Part shown: one piece after another, positions 1-5,340 of the stretch
How the letters are laid out: the number at the start of each line of letters is the position of its first letter
Numbering within the stretch: the first letter of the stretch is position 1
Source of the DNA: an uncultured Bacteroidota bacterium
GTDB taxonomy: Bacteria > Bacteroidota > Bacteroidia > NS11-12g > UBA955
Assembly (NCBI GenBank): GCA_903953615.1
Contig: CAJBKH010000284.1
Span: 1-6,904 of the forward strand
Length of the DNA: 6,904 nucleotides
Direction of reading: 5' to 3'
Program-made: the position numbers and the translations under genes
Notes under the pieces: model-generated
What the model was told of the DNA's origin: nothing
Seen by the model: the letters and a program-made list of their open reading frames with translations, nothing else
Databases searched by the model: none

Positions 1-144
1 GAGGCTGCATTCCAAAAGAATCAGCAAAGGGATTTTAAAAAGAAGGATTTATGTGAGAAGAATGGTTGCCACCTTATTTGCATTAAAAGTGAAGCAGAAT
101 TTAATTACGTCATCCTCGAGATTAAAAAAATAATTTCATTATAA
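1..144 (+). CDS. C-terminal fragment of a putative PD-(D/E)XK-like endonuclease-family protein (5' end outside window)
   Basis: Frame 1 is open from the first base of the window to a TAA at 142-144 and gives 47 residues. The visible part reads RDFKKKDLCEKNGCHLICI around residues 10-28, then a lysine-rich tail. The pattern D-x-x-K-x-x-x-C-x-x-x-x-(G/I)-x-x-L-I-x-I resembles the end of many small nuclease-fold proteins (relatives of Vsr, DUF559 and similar PD-(D/E)XK families), where this helix-strand pair closes the core. That is a resemblance recalled from the families, not an alignment. The catalytic residues would lie upstream and cannot be seen, so activity cannot be judged. It is the only plus-strand gene here, converges on the tRNA-Asp gene and borders a repeat-rich tract, which fits an accessory gene. 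It could also be an unrelated protein with a Lys-rich end. Confidence 0.5.
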   Translation, partial: EAAFQKNQQRDFKKKDLCEKNGCHLICIKSEAEFNYVILEIKKIISL

Positions 145-256
145 CCCTTTTGAACATTCTAAAAATGTAAATGGCTTTAAATACATCCTATTTAAACCAA
201 AAGTAGCACTAAAAAATTCTTATAATTTTCTGAACTCCTTGCTTCTTGGTGTTGAC

Positions 257-344
257 GGGATTATCCGCCTTTGGCGGATGGACCCTAGAGAGATGGCTTC
301 AAATGAAAAATCATGAACTGTTCTTCGTCCAAATAAATTTGGCG
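257..344 (+). repeat. Tandem intergenic repeat, copy A (88 bp), with REP-like palindrome
   Basis: Copy A aligns with copy B (359-473) at about 84% over 88 positions once a 27-bp gap is allowed. Conserved blocks are the 30-bp palindromic head (257-286), the 12-mer AAATGAAAAATC (301-312) and a 23-bp tail containing CAAATAAATTTGG (322-344). The sequence between the blocks has drifted. The head is ATCCGCC-TTT-GGCGGAT flanked by GGG and CCC. Copy A lacks the terminator-like segment found in copy B. Orientation is given for the strand on which the head hairpin gains G-U pairs. Confidence 0.8.
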
Positions 345-358
345 CTATACACAAGTGC

Positions 359-473
359 GGGATTATCCGCCGCAGGCGGATGGACCCTTGATTGAGGGCC
401 TTAAATGAAAAATCCACGATTAAAATCGTGGACCTTTTTTCATGAATTAATCTTCGCTCAAATAAATTTGGCG
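359..473 (+). repeat. Tandem intergenic repeat, copy B (115 bp), with REP-like palindrome and terminator hairpin
   Basis: Second copy of the unit, starting 102 bp after copy A. Its blocks are the palindromic head (359-388, loop GCA instead of TTT), the 12-mer AAATGAAAAATC (403-414) and the 23-bp tail (451-473). It is longer than copy A by exactly 27 bp (415-441), the segment that contains most of the hairpin described at 413-440. The two heads differ only in the three loop bases while both stem arms are unchanged, so the palindrome seems to be the preserved part. Confidence 0.8.
413..440 (+). terminator. Probable intrinsic terminator inside repeat copy B
   Basis: The arms TCCACGAT (413-420) and ATCGTGGA (425-432) form a perfect 8-bp stem with a TAAA loop, followed by CC and six T (435-440). 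On the outside ATGAAAAA (405-412) can pair with TTTTTCAT (436-443), extending the stem past a small bulge. The T-run follows the stem on the plus strand, and the A-run on the other side would give a shorter U-run on the minus strand, so it could act in both directions. The nearest plus-strand gene ends about 270 bp upstream. Confidence 0.6.
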
Positions 474-488
474 AAGCTTCTTTCATGA

Positions 489-516
489 AAAAAGCATCCT
501 TTGCAGGATGCTTTTT
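489..516 (-). terminator. Intrinsic terminator of the tRNA-Asp transcript
   Basis: A perfect 12-bp inverted repeat (489-500 against 505-516) with a 4-base loop. Read on the minus strand it is an A-run, the GC-containing core AGCATCCT, the loop, the complementary core and a run of six T. It begins only 4 bases beyond the encoded CCA of the tRNA, the usual place for a tRNA terminator. Because the stem has A-runs on one side and T-runs on the other, it could also stop plus-strand transcription coming from the left. Confidence 0.8.
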
Positions 517-520
517 CATT

Positions 521-597
521 TGGCGGTGTGGACGGGACTCGAACCCGCGACCCCTGCCGTGACAGGGCAGTATTCTAACCAGCTGAACTACCACACC
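521..597 (-). tRNA. tRNA-Asp (anticodon GTC), CCA encoded
   Basis: A full 77-nt cloverleaf can be drawn. The 7-bp acceptor stem is GGTGTGG with CCACACC. The D stem is GTTC/GAAT with one G-U pair, and the D loop contains GG. The anticodon stem is CTGCC/GGCAG with loop CTGTCAC, which puts GTC (561-563 on the complement) at positions 34-36. The variable loop has 5 nt, the T arm is GCGGG-TTCGAGT-CCCGT, the discriminator base is G, and CCA is encoded at 521-523. G73 together with GTC matches the known identity elements of tRNA-Asp. It has its own promoter and terminator. The 3' half of tRNA genes is a common integration target, and the sequence beyond its 3' end here looks accessory. Confidence 0.98.
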
Positions 598-616
598 GTA
601 GCTGATTTTGGGAGTG

Positions 617-647
617 CAAAGATATAAACTTTGCGATTTAATCCAAA
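617..647 (-). promoter_or_regulatory. Bacteroidota-type promoter for tRNA-Asp (TTTG-N19-TATCTTTG)
   Basis: On the minus strand TTTG (644-647) is followed after 19 bases by TATCTTTG (617-624). This matches the -33 TTTG and -7 TAnnTTTG elements of the Bacteroidota primary sigma factor, with normal spacing. Transcription would begin around 610, about a dozen bases before the tRNA 5' end at 597. The -33 element lies 5 bases after the aroF stop codon, so the tRNA is probably transcribed on its own even if some aroF readthrough occurs. Confidence 0.75.
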
Positions 648-652
648 TAAAT

Positions 653-1525
653 TTATAGTTTATTTTCAAATTCCATAATGTGCTCGTTCATAAAGTCAAC
701 ACCACGGCCGTTTATACGGGCTGTTTGGGCTAATTTTATTTGCAAATTATTCATCTGATCGAAGTACAATGATTGCGGTCCATCCGATAATGCTTCTTCA
801 GGATGGTTGTGAACCTCTACCATCACACCATCGGCACCAGCCGCTATCGCAGCCATGCTCATAGGTGTTACCAGTTCGCGCACCCCTGTTCCCTGACTCG
901 GATCTACAATGATTGGCAAATGACTTAACGATTTAACCAAAGGAACTATGCTAATGTCTAAAGTATTTCTTGTAGCTGTTTCGAAAGTTCTAATGCCTCT
1001 CTCGCACAAAATCACCTTCTCGTTTCCTCCAGATAAGATATACTCTGCTGCCAACAACCATTCTTCTAATGTACTACTCATGCCGCGTTTCAGCAACACT
1101 GGCTTATCAATTTTACTCAAGGCTCTTAACAATTGATAGTTTTGCATATTGCGTGTACCCACTTGTAAAATATCGGCATACTGGTAAACTTCATCTACCA
1201 AATTGGTATCCATTACCTCTGTAACAACACCCATTCCATATTTATCTGCAGCATTGCGCATCAACTTCAAACCATCCTTTTTCAATCCTTGAAAAGAATA
1301 GGGAGAAGTGCGGGGCTTATAGGCACCACCTCTTAGTAATTTTATATTTTGCTTGCTTAAGAACTCACAAATTGTAAAAATTTGATCTTCGTTTTCAACT
1401 GCACAAGGACCAGCAATTAAAGCAATATTGTGTCCACCAATCTCGGTATTTTTAAGTTTTATAACGGTATCTTCTTTCTTCCATTCTCTCGATACCAATT
1501 GATAAGGCTTTCTTTTGTTCTCCAT
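653..1525 (-). CDS. aroF: 3-deoxy-7-phosphoheptulonate (DAHP) synthase, type I-beta, core domain only
   Basis: Joins phosphoenolpyruvate and erythrose 4-phosphate to DAHP, the first step of the shikimate pathway; cytoplasmic. The 290-residue protein carries the family motifs in order: IAGPCAVE (37-44, Cys41 is a metal ligand), LLRGGAYKPRTSPYSFQG (63-80), LLKRGM (144-149), LCERGIRTFE (173-182), IIVDPSQGTG (205-214) and VEVHNHPEEALSDGPQSL (236-253). Two things are odd. The metal-ligand His of the DPSH motif is Gln211. The N-terminal ferredoxin-like regulatory domain of the Thermotoga enzyme is absent, leaving only its linker (PYQLVSRE, 7-14). The ATG at 1525 is secure because an in-frame TAA lies two codons upstream. 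No Shine-Dalgarno site is seen, which is normal for the phylum. It follows the DUF4270 gene by 25 bp and is probably its operon partner. No other shikimate gene is in the window. Confidence 0.93.
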   Translation of the reverse strand: MENKRKPYQLVSREWKKEDTVIKLKNTEIGGHNIALIAGPCAVENEDQIFTICEFLSKQNIKLLRGGAYKPRTSPYSFQGLKKDGLKLMRNAADKYGMGVVTEVMDTNLVDEVYQYADILQVGTRNMQNYQLLRALSKIDKPVLLKRGMSSTLEEWLLAAEYILSGGNEKVILCERGIRTFETATRNTLDISIVPLVKSLSHLPIIVDPSQGTGVRELVTPMSMAAIAAGADGVMVEVHNHPEEALSDGPQSLYFDQMNNLQIKLAQTARINGRGVDFMNEHIMEFENKL

Positions 1526-1550
1526 TTTTTAATTTAACAATTAAAGATGA

Positions 1551-2873
1551 TTAAAGTTCGGAATAATAAAGTTTAAATTCTATTCCTGGATTGGATCCTT
1601 TTTTTCTCGTATCCACCATCATTCGCGATGGTGCAATTGGATTATCTGTTGGAATAATTAAAAACAAACCATTGTTATTGTCTTTGCCATAACGCTGATA
1701 GTCGATGAATAAATTTTGAATGTGGCGTGTAATATTGAATTTGTATCCATTCAATGTGGCGTTATAAGCACCACCATAAAATGGTTCAAACGCAAGGGCA
1801 TCAATGATACCGGCATTTAACCCTGTGGTTGGATGGGGTTGCAACAACAATAAACGCGCTGGCAATGGTGTTGTAGTGCCATATGAACCAGCAACAGGAC
1901 GAATAATAATTTCTGCCTTGGCTACTGATATAGATTTATTCTTTGCAATTTTTAATAAATAAGGAATGCTTATCCTTGTTTTTGCGCCTGTCATCGATTG
2001 CAAAAAGGTGGTATCAAAGTTGGCTTTTTTACCCGCAGCTTTTTGTTTGGTGATTTCAGAATTTTGATTCGATACGTAATATTGCGAAAATCTTCTTGAA
2101 TCATCTAAGACCTTGAAATCGCTTTGCATCGTATCGTTATAGTAAACTCTTATTTTAGAAAATGCAGCATACATATTAACCGCAGCCATGGCACCATTGC
2201 CCGAAACAGGCGATGTATTCGGCACAATAACCAAGCCTTTGAATAAATCCAAGAAAGCTGTTTGACTGGCTAGGTCGGTTGAATTCGCATTAAACAATTT
2301 ATTTGCAAAACTTGCACTTAACTTAATAGCAAGGGTTGGCGCTATTGTTACCTTCTTCGCCAAGTCTCTTATTTTGATACTGTCGTTAACCTTCAACTTA
2401 CCCGTATAAGAACCAATAGGTGTTGCAATGTACCCGTAATTCTGATTGGAATAAGCCGCATTGCTTGCAGACAATGCCGTATTTAATTCGTAAACATTTA
2501 AACTTAATTCGGAATTCAAGTCGCCATAATAAGCCGTTTTAGAGGTGTATTGCATAAACAAAACAACCGAATCTAAAGTGCCACTGCTAATCACTTTACC
2601 CAATTCAGGTAAGTTAAATTGAAAGAATGAACGCGCATGGTAATTACCAAAAAAAGGATCATTGATAACACCAATGAGGTTGTTGCTTAAACTATCGGTC
2701 TTTAAAGAGTCTTCGCGAATCGTTGAAGTGAGTATTGTAAAGCTATCGGTATAACCATTGCCATCGAAGCCAACGGTACCTTCGTTTACAAGAAAAACAT
2801 TATCAGCTTTCTTTTTACATGAGGTAAAAAAAAAGCCGATGAGTATAAAAGAAATTAAAAAAGAATATTTCAC
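1551..2873 (-). CDS. DUF4270-family lipoprotein
   Basis: A predicted envelope lipoprotein of unknown function with 440 residues. Residues 1-18 form a type II signal peptide (Lys2, a hydrophobic stretch, then F16-T17-S18) before the lipid-accepting Cys19, which is followed by KKK. The recognisable family stretch is at 51-77: TIREDSLKTD, then SNNLIGVINDPFFG. The remainder is rich in beta-type sequence with many Asn, Ser and Thr and no catalytic motif I can recognise. The start is a GTG at 2873: there is no in-frame ATG that would leave the signal peptide intact. The gene begins 19 bp after the stop of the glycogen-synthase-like gene and ends 25 bp before aroF. In Bacteroidota, DUF4270 genes are often next to this glycogen-synthase-like gene (general knowledge of the phylum), which argues for a joint but uncharacterised role. 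Family call is from motif recall. Confidence 0.85.
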   Translation of the reverse strand: MKYSFLISFILIGFFFTSCKKKADNVFLVNEGTVGFDGNGYTDSFTILTSTIREDSLKTDSLSNNLIGVINDPFFGNYHARSFFQFNLPELGKVISSGTLDSVVLFMQYTSKTAYYGDLNSELSLNVYELNTALSASNAAYSNQNYGYIATPIGSYTGKLKVNDSIKIRDLAKKVTIAPTLAIKLSASFANKLFNANSTDLASQTAFLDLFKGLVIVPNTSPVSGNGAMAAVNMYAAFSKIRVYYNDTMQSDFKVLDDSRRFSQYYVSNQNSEITKQKAAGKKANFDTTFLQSMTGAKTRISIPYLLKIAKNKSISVAKAEIIIRPVAGSYGTTTPLPARLLLLQPHPTTGLNAGIIDALAFEPFYGGAYNATLNGYKFNITRHIQNLFIDYQRYGKDNNNGLFLIIPTDNPIAPSRMMVDTRKKGSNPGIEFKLYYSEL

Positions 2874-2892
2874 GCGACTGCGAAATAAAACA

Positions 2893-3708
2893 TTATTTAG
2901 CAGAACCCAATACTTGTTCGTAGAACGCTGAGTACCTTTCGCCTAAATTTTCGTTGTTATCGTGGTTCATATTTGGCTTTGCTTTGAGCAATAATTCCAA
3001 ATCTGGATCTAATTTATCGGTACAGTTAACAATGGCATCGGCATTTTTAATACCACCAATGTGTAAACTCTTGTTATCGCCATTGGCATAAGCTGCAAAA
3101 TGTTTGTCGTCAATTTCATTTAAAGAGGCTTTTCTACCAAAATCTTTACCTAAGTCTTCTTTAAATTCATTTTCGAAAACAGAGTAAATCACCTTTGCAC
3201 TTTTGAATACGGGCTCGTCTTTGTATAAAGTCTTCAAATACACTGGAATCAAACTGGTCATCCAACCCTGACAATGGATAATATCTGGCGCCCAACCCAA
3301 TTTCTTAACGGTTTCTAAAACACCTTTGCAAAAGAAAATGGTACGCTCATCGTTATCCGCAAAAAATTTGTCCTTCTCATCTTTGAATACAAACTTGCGG
3401 TGAAAATAATCTTCGTTATCTAAAAAGTAAACCTGCATGCGCGCCTCTGGAATCGAAGCGACTTTAATAAGCAGGGGATTGTCATTGTCATCGATAGAAA
3501 TGTTGATACCCGAAAGTCTTACAACTTCGTGCAAACGGTTTCTTCTTTCATTGATTACACCAAAGCGCGGAACCAAAACCCTTATCTCATTTTCTTTCTC
3601 TTGAATAGCTTGGGGAAGAAAACGAGCAACAGCAGAGACTGGCGATTCGTTTAAGTAAGGTGTCATCTCGGATGACACAAATAGAATTCTTTTCTTTTGA
3701 GCAGTCAT
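2893..3708 (-). CDS. Glycogen/starch-synthase-like protein, GT5 N-terminal domain only
   Basis: 271 residues, counted from the ATG at 3708. Features of the GT5 starch-synthase catalytic domain are present: ILFVSSEMTPY at 8-18, EIRVLVPRFG at 41-50, NERRNRLHEVVRL at 53-65, VYFLDNEDYF at 93-102, and PDIIHCQGWMTSLIPVYLK at 141-159. The protein stops where the C-terminal GT-B domain would begin (full GlgA is about 480 residues). The ADP-glucose-binding KTGGL that normally follows the first strand is replaced by NESPV (20-24), and the usual HDW is QGW. It is therefore probably not a working glycogen synthase, although annotation pipelines will call it one. An upstream ATG at 3753 would add 15 residues, but the -7 promoter element lies downstream of it (3740-3747), so 3708 is preferred. 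First gene of the probable operon with DUF4270 and aroF. Confidence 0.85.
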   Translation of the reverse strand: MTAQKKRILFVSSEMTPYLNESPVSAVARFLPQAIQEKENEIRVLVPRFGVINERRNRLHEVVRLSGINISIDDNDNPLLIKVASIPEARMQVYFLDNEDYFHRKFVFKDEKDKFFADNDERTIFFCKGVLETVKKLGWAPDIIHCQGWMTSLIPVYLKTLYKDEPVFKSAKVIYSVFENEFKEDLGKDFGRKASLNEIDDKHFAAYANGDNKSLHIGGIKNADAIVNCTDKLDPDLELLLKAKPNMNHDNNENLGERYSAFYEQVLGSAK

Positions 3709-3739
3709 TGTATTAATAAGAAGTTGGTAAATTGTTTTA

Positions 3740-3747
3740 CAAAGATA
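3740..3747 (-). promoter_or_regulatory. Candidate -7 promoter element (TATCTTTG) for the glgA-like/DUF4270/aroF operon
   Basis: TATCTTTG on the minus strand matches TAnnTTTG and is identical to the -7 element of the tRNA promoter in this window. It would place the transcript start near 3733 and leave a leader of about 25 nt before the ATG at 3708. A good -33 TTTG at 19-20 bp spacing is missing; the nearest TTG is at 3776-3778, about 28 bases away. The call therefore rests on the -7 box and its position. Confidence 0.45.
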
Positions 3748-3986
3748 ATACAATTTTTTCGGAATTATTTAAACACAAGTTCAAATATTTTATAAAGGAA
3801 TCAATAAATCTCAATGATACCAACGGTTTACATTTTCAATTTCGAAAATCGACCACCCATGAAACAGTCCTATTTTGGACCATTATTTTAAAAAAATAAA
3901 ATTTGTCAAATAAATTGTACACTCTTGCAGGCTGCGAATGTGCCACTTATTCAACGAAAAAACGCCTTACAATTCACCCAATTTAT
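3748..3986. other. AT-rich intergenic region without a recognised element
   Basis: It separates the metallophosphoesterase gene from the glgA-like operon. I find only weak inverted repeats: GTCC-TATTTT-GGAC at 3867-3880 and ATTTTA-A6-TAAAAT at 3885-3902. Neither has a convincing GC stem plus T-run, so no terminator for the upstream gene is called. No ORF with coding character is seen on either strand. The size (239 bp) and the promoter-like box at its left end suggest it carries the regulatory sequence of the downstream operon. Confidence 0.5.
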
Positions 3987-5321
3987 TTAAACATTGCTTA
4001 AAGTAAGTATAGAGATTTCAGGACGAATACCCAAACGACCAGGATACCCCAAGAAACCAAAACCACGGTTAACATATAAGTGTTGGTCGTTCTGACTATA
4101 TAAACCAGCCCATTGTTTGTAAATGTACTTTACCGGACTCCATTTAAACTTAGCCGTTTCGATACCAAATTGCGCGCCATGCGTATGGCCAGCGAACATC
4201 ACACTAATGTCTTGGTACTTCTTAAGTACCTCGTATTCCCAATGGCTTGGATCGTGCGACAACAAGAGTTTAGTAGCAATGCCTTCTGTACCCGCATGGG
4301 CATTTTTCATTTTACCATATTTAGGGAATCTACCTTTAGCTCCAAAGTTTTCAATGCCTAAAATTGCAATCTTATCTTCGCCACGCTCTAGAATGCGGTG
4401 CTCATTCATTAATAAGTTCCAACCCATGCGTTTGTGCACATCCATTAACTTATCGAGGTTAACAGCCTGCATTGGGGTCATGTGTTCTTTGCTTGATTTA
4501 GCCCCCGCAAAAGGTGGATCTATGTGCTTGTCTGGCCAATTGTAATAGTCGCCATAATCATGGTTACCTAAACAACTGTAGACGCCCATTGGTGCTTTTA
4601 CCTGCGAGAACAAGTGTATCAACTCATCCGTCATTTCGTCGGCTATATCATTTACCAAATCGCCTGTGAAGAAAATAACATCGGGCTTTTGCGCCATTAA
4701 TAAACGAATGCCTTTTTCAACTGCTTTCAAATCCCAAAAACTGCCACTGTGAATATCGCTGATATGACCAATGGTTAAGCCGTTAAAATTATTAGGCAGT
4801 TGTTTTAATCCAATGGTTTTGCGGTGCAATTTATAATCATAAGCGCCTTTCATTACACCATAACTTAAACCTGCAACCGTTAAGCCACCGATACCGGCAC
4901 TCACTTGTGAAATGAATTTTTTACGCGAAATAAAAAATTCAGAATTCACATCGCCACCGCTTTCGCTACCAAATAACAAAGTATATACCTTATTGAATAT
5001 TCTATAGACATCTTCAATTAACAAGGGTACTATCATTAATACCTTGGCAACAATGACAGCAAAAAATAATCCGCGGGTAAAGATGATAAACGCACGACTT
5101 GCATTTGCAAATTGACCTGTTATACTTAATGCCAATAGCAATAATAAAGCGGCACTAAGGCCCCAATAACTGATATAGGTAATTTTACGCACCTGCGGTG
5201 TTACATCGGCCACAAGGGTTTTGATGGTTTGGAAAGCGTAAGTATCAAACAACACTAAAAGGATTAAGATGGTAATTATTCTGTAGATCATGGGTAGTTG
5301 ACTGGTGACGGATTGAAACAT
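3987..5321 (-). CDS. Membrane-anchored metallophosphoesterase, YkuE-like
   Basis: 444 residues in two parts. The N-terminal part has three hydrophobic helices (about 11-30, 47-68 and 77-103), then a fourth hydrophobic stretch (about 139-157) preceded by SRKKFIS, which looks like a Tat-type motif. The C-terminal part (about 180-440) is a calcineurin-type phosphoesterase with all metal-site motifs: HISDIHSG (Asp189, His191), GDLVND (Asp221), GNHD (Asn253, His254), SHDP (His356) and AGHTHG (His379, His381). It should be a two-metal phosphoesterase, but the substrate is unknown. B. subtilis YkuE is a Tat-exported member of this family, so the catalytic domain here may face the periplasm (inference). 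The ATG at 5321 is used; a second ATG at 5291 would still keep the first helix. It follows the S41 protease gene by 101 bp, and whether they are co-transcribed is unclear. Confidence 0.88.
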   Translation of the reverse strand: MFQSVTSQLPMIYRIITILILLVLFDTYAFQTIKTLVADVTPQVRKITYISYWGLSAALLLLLALSITGQFANASRAFIIFTRGLFFAVIVAKVLMIVPLLIEDVYRIFNKVYTLLFGSESGGDVNSEFFISRKKFISQVSAGIGGLTVAGLSYGVMKGAYDYKLHRKTIGLKQLPNNFNGLTIGHISDIHSGSFWDLKAVEKGIRLLMAQKPDVIFFTGDLVNDIADEMTDELIHLFSQVKAPMGVYSCLGNHDYGDYYNWPDKHIDPPFAGAKSSKEHMTPMQAVNLDKLMDVHKRMGWNLLMNEHRILERGEDKIAILGIENFGAKGRFPKYGKMKNAHAGTEGIATKLLLSHDPSHWEYEVLKKYQDISVMFAGHTHGAQFGIETAKFKWSPVKYIYKQWAGLYSQNDQHLYVNRGFGFLGYPGRLGIRPEISILTLSNV

Positions 5322-5340
5322 TGGAATTGTGGAATTGACA

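Larger units (their letters stand above)
145..520. other. Repeat- and hairpin-rich intergenic tract between the left gene and tRNA-Asp
   Basis: About 376 bases with no credible gene. From left to right it holds an AT-rich part (145-247) with only a weak bulged hairpin (TGG-C-TTTAAA at 172-181 against TTTAAACCA at 191-199), a near-copy of the tRNA-Asp 3' end (248-260), two tandem diverged repeat units (257-344 and 359-473), a terminator-like hairpin inside the second unit (413-440), two short perfect palindromes (GAAGCTTC at 473-480 and TTTCATGAAA at 481-490), and the tRNA terminator (489-516). A long open frame runs through here and the tRNA on the minus strand, but it only reads through the tRNA and repeats and is not a gene. 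Confidence 0.7.

Noticed and set aside
172..199. Hairpin TGG-C-TTTAAA / TTTAAACCA as terminator of the left gene
   Set aside because: AT-only core with a bulge and no T-run on the plus strand; pairing of this quality is expected by chance in AT-rich DNA.
257..388. Two repeats 102 bp apart as a CRISPR array
   Set aside because: Only two copies, a 72-bp gap that is itself repeated, and no cas gene.
643..654. CCAAATAAATTT, also present at 329-340, as a third copy of the repeat tail
   Set aside because: Only 12 AT-rich bases match, and they overlap the aroF stop and tRNA promoter; chance is sufficient.
220..669. Long minus-strand open frame (149 codons)
   Set aside because: It runs through the tRNA-Asp gene, two terminators and both repeat copies; its protein repeats itself only because the DNA does. 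It also overlaps the end of aroF.
3709..3753. Upstream ATG (3753) as start of the glgA-like gene
   Set aside because: It would place the start before the TATCTTTG promoter element, and the 15 extra residues do not look like the family. The ATG at 3708 puts the first beta strand in the usual place.
3885..3902. Inverted repeat ATTTTA-A6-TAAAAT as terminator
   Set aside because: It contains no G or C pair and would be too weak.
4113..4545. Plus-strand open frames inside the metallophosphoesterase gene (also those inside aroF and the S41 gene)
   Set aside because: They are shadows of conserved genes on the other strand, without recognisable motifs or promoters.
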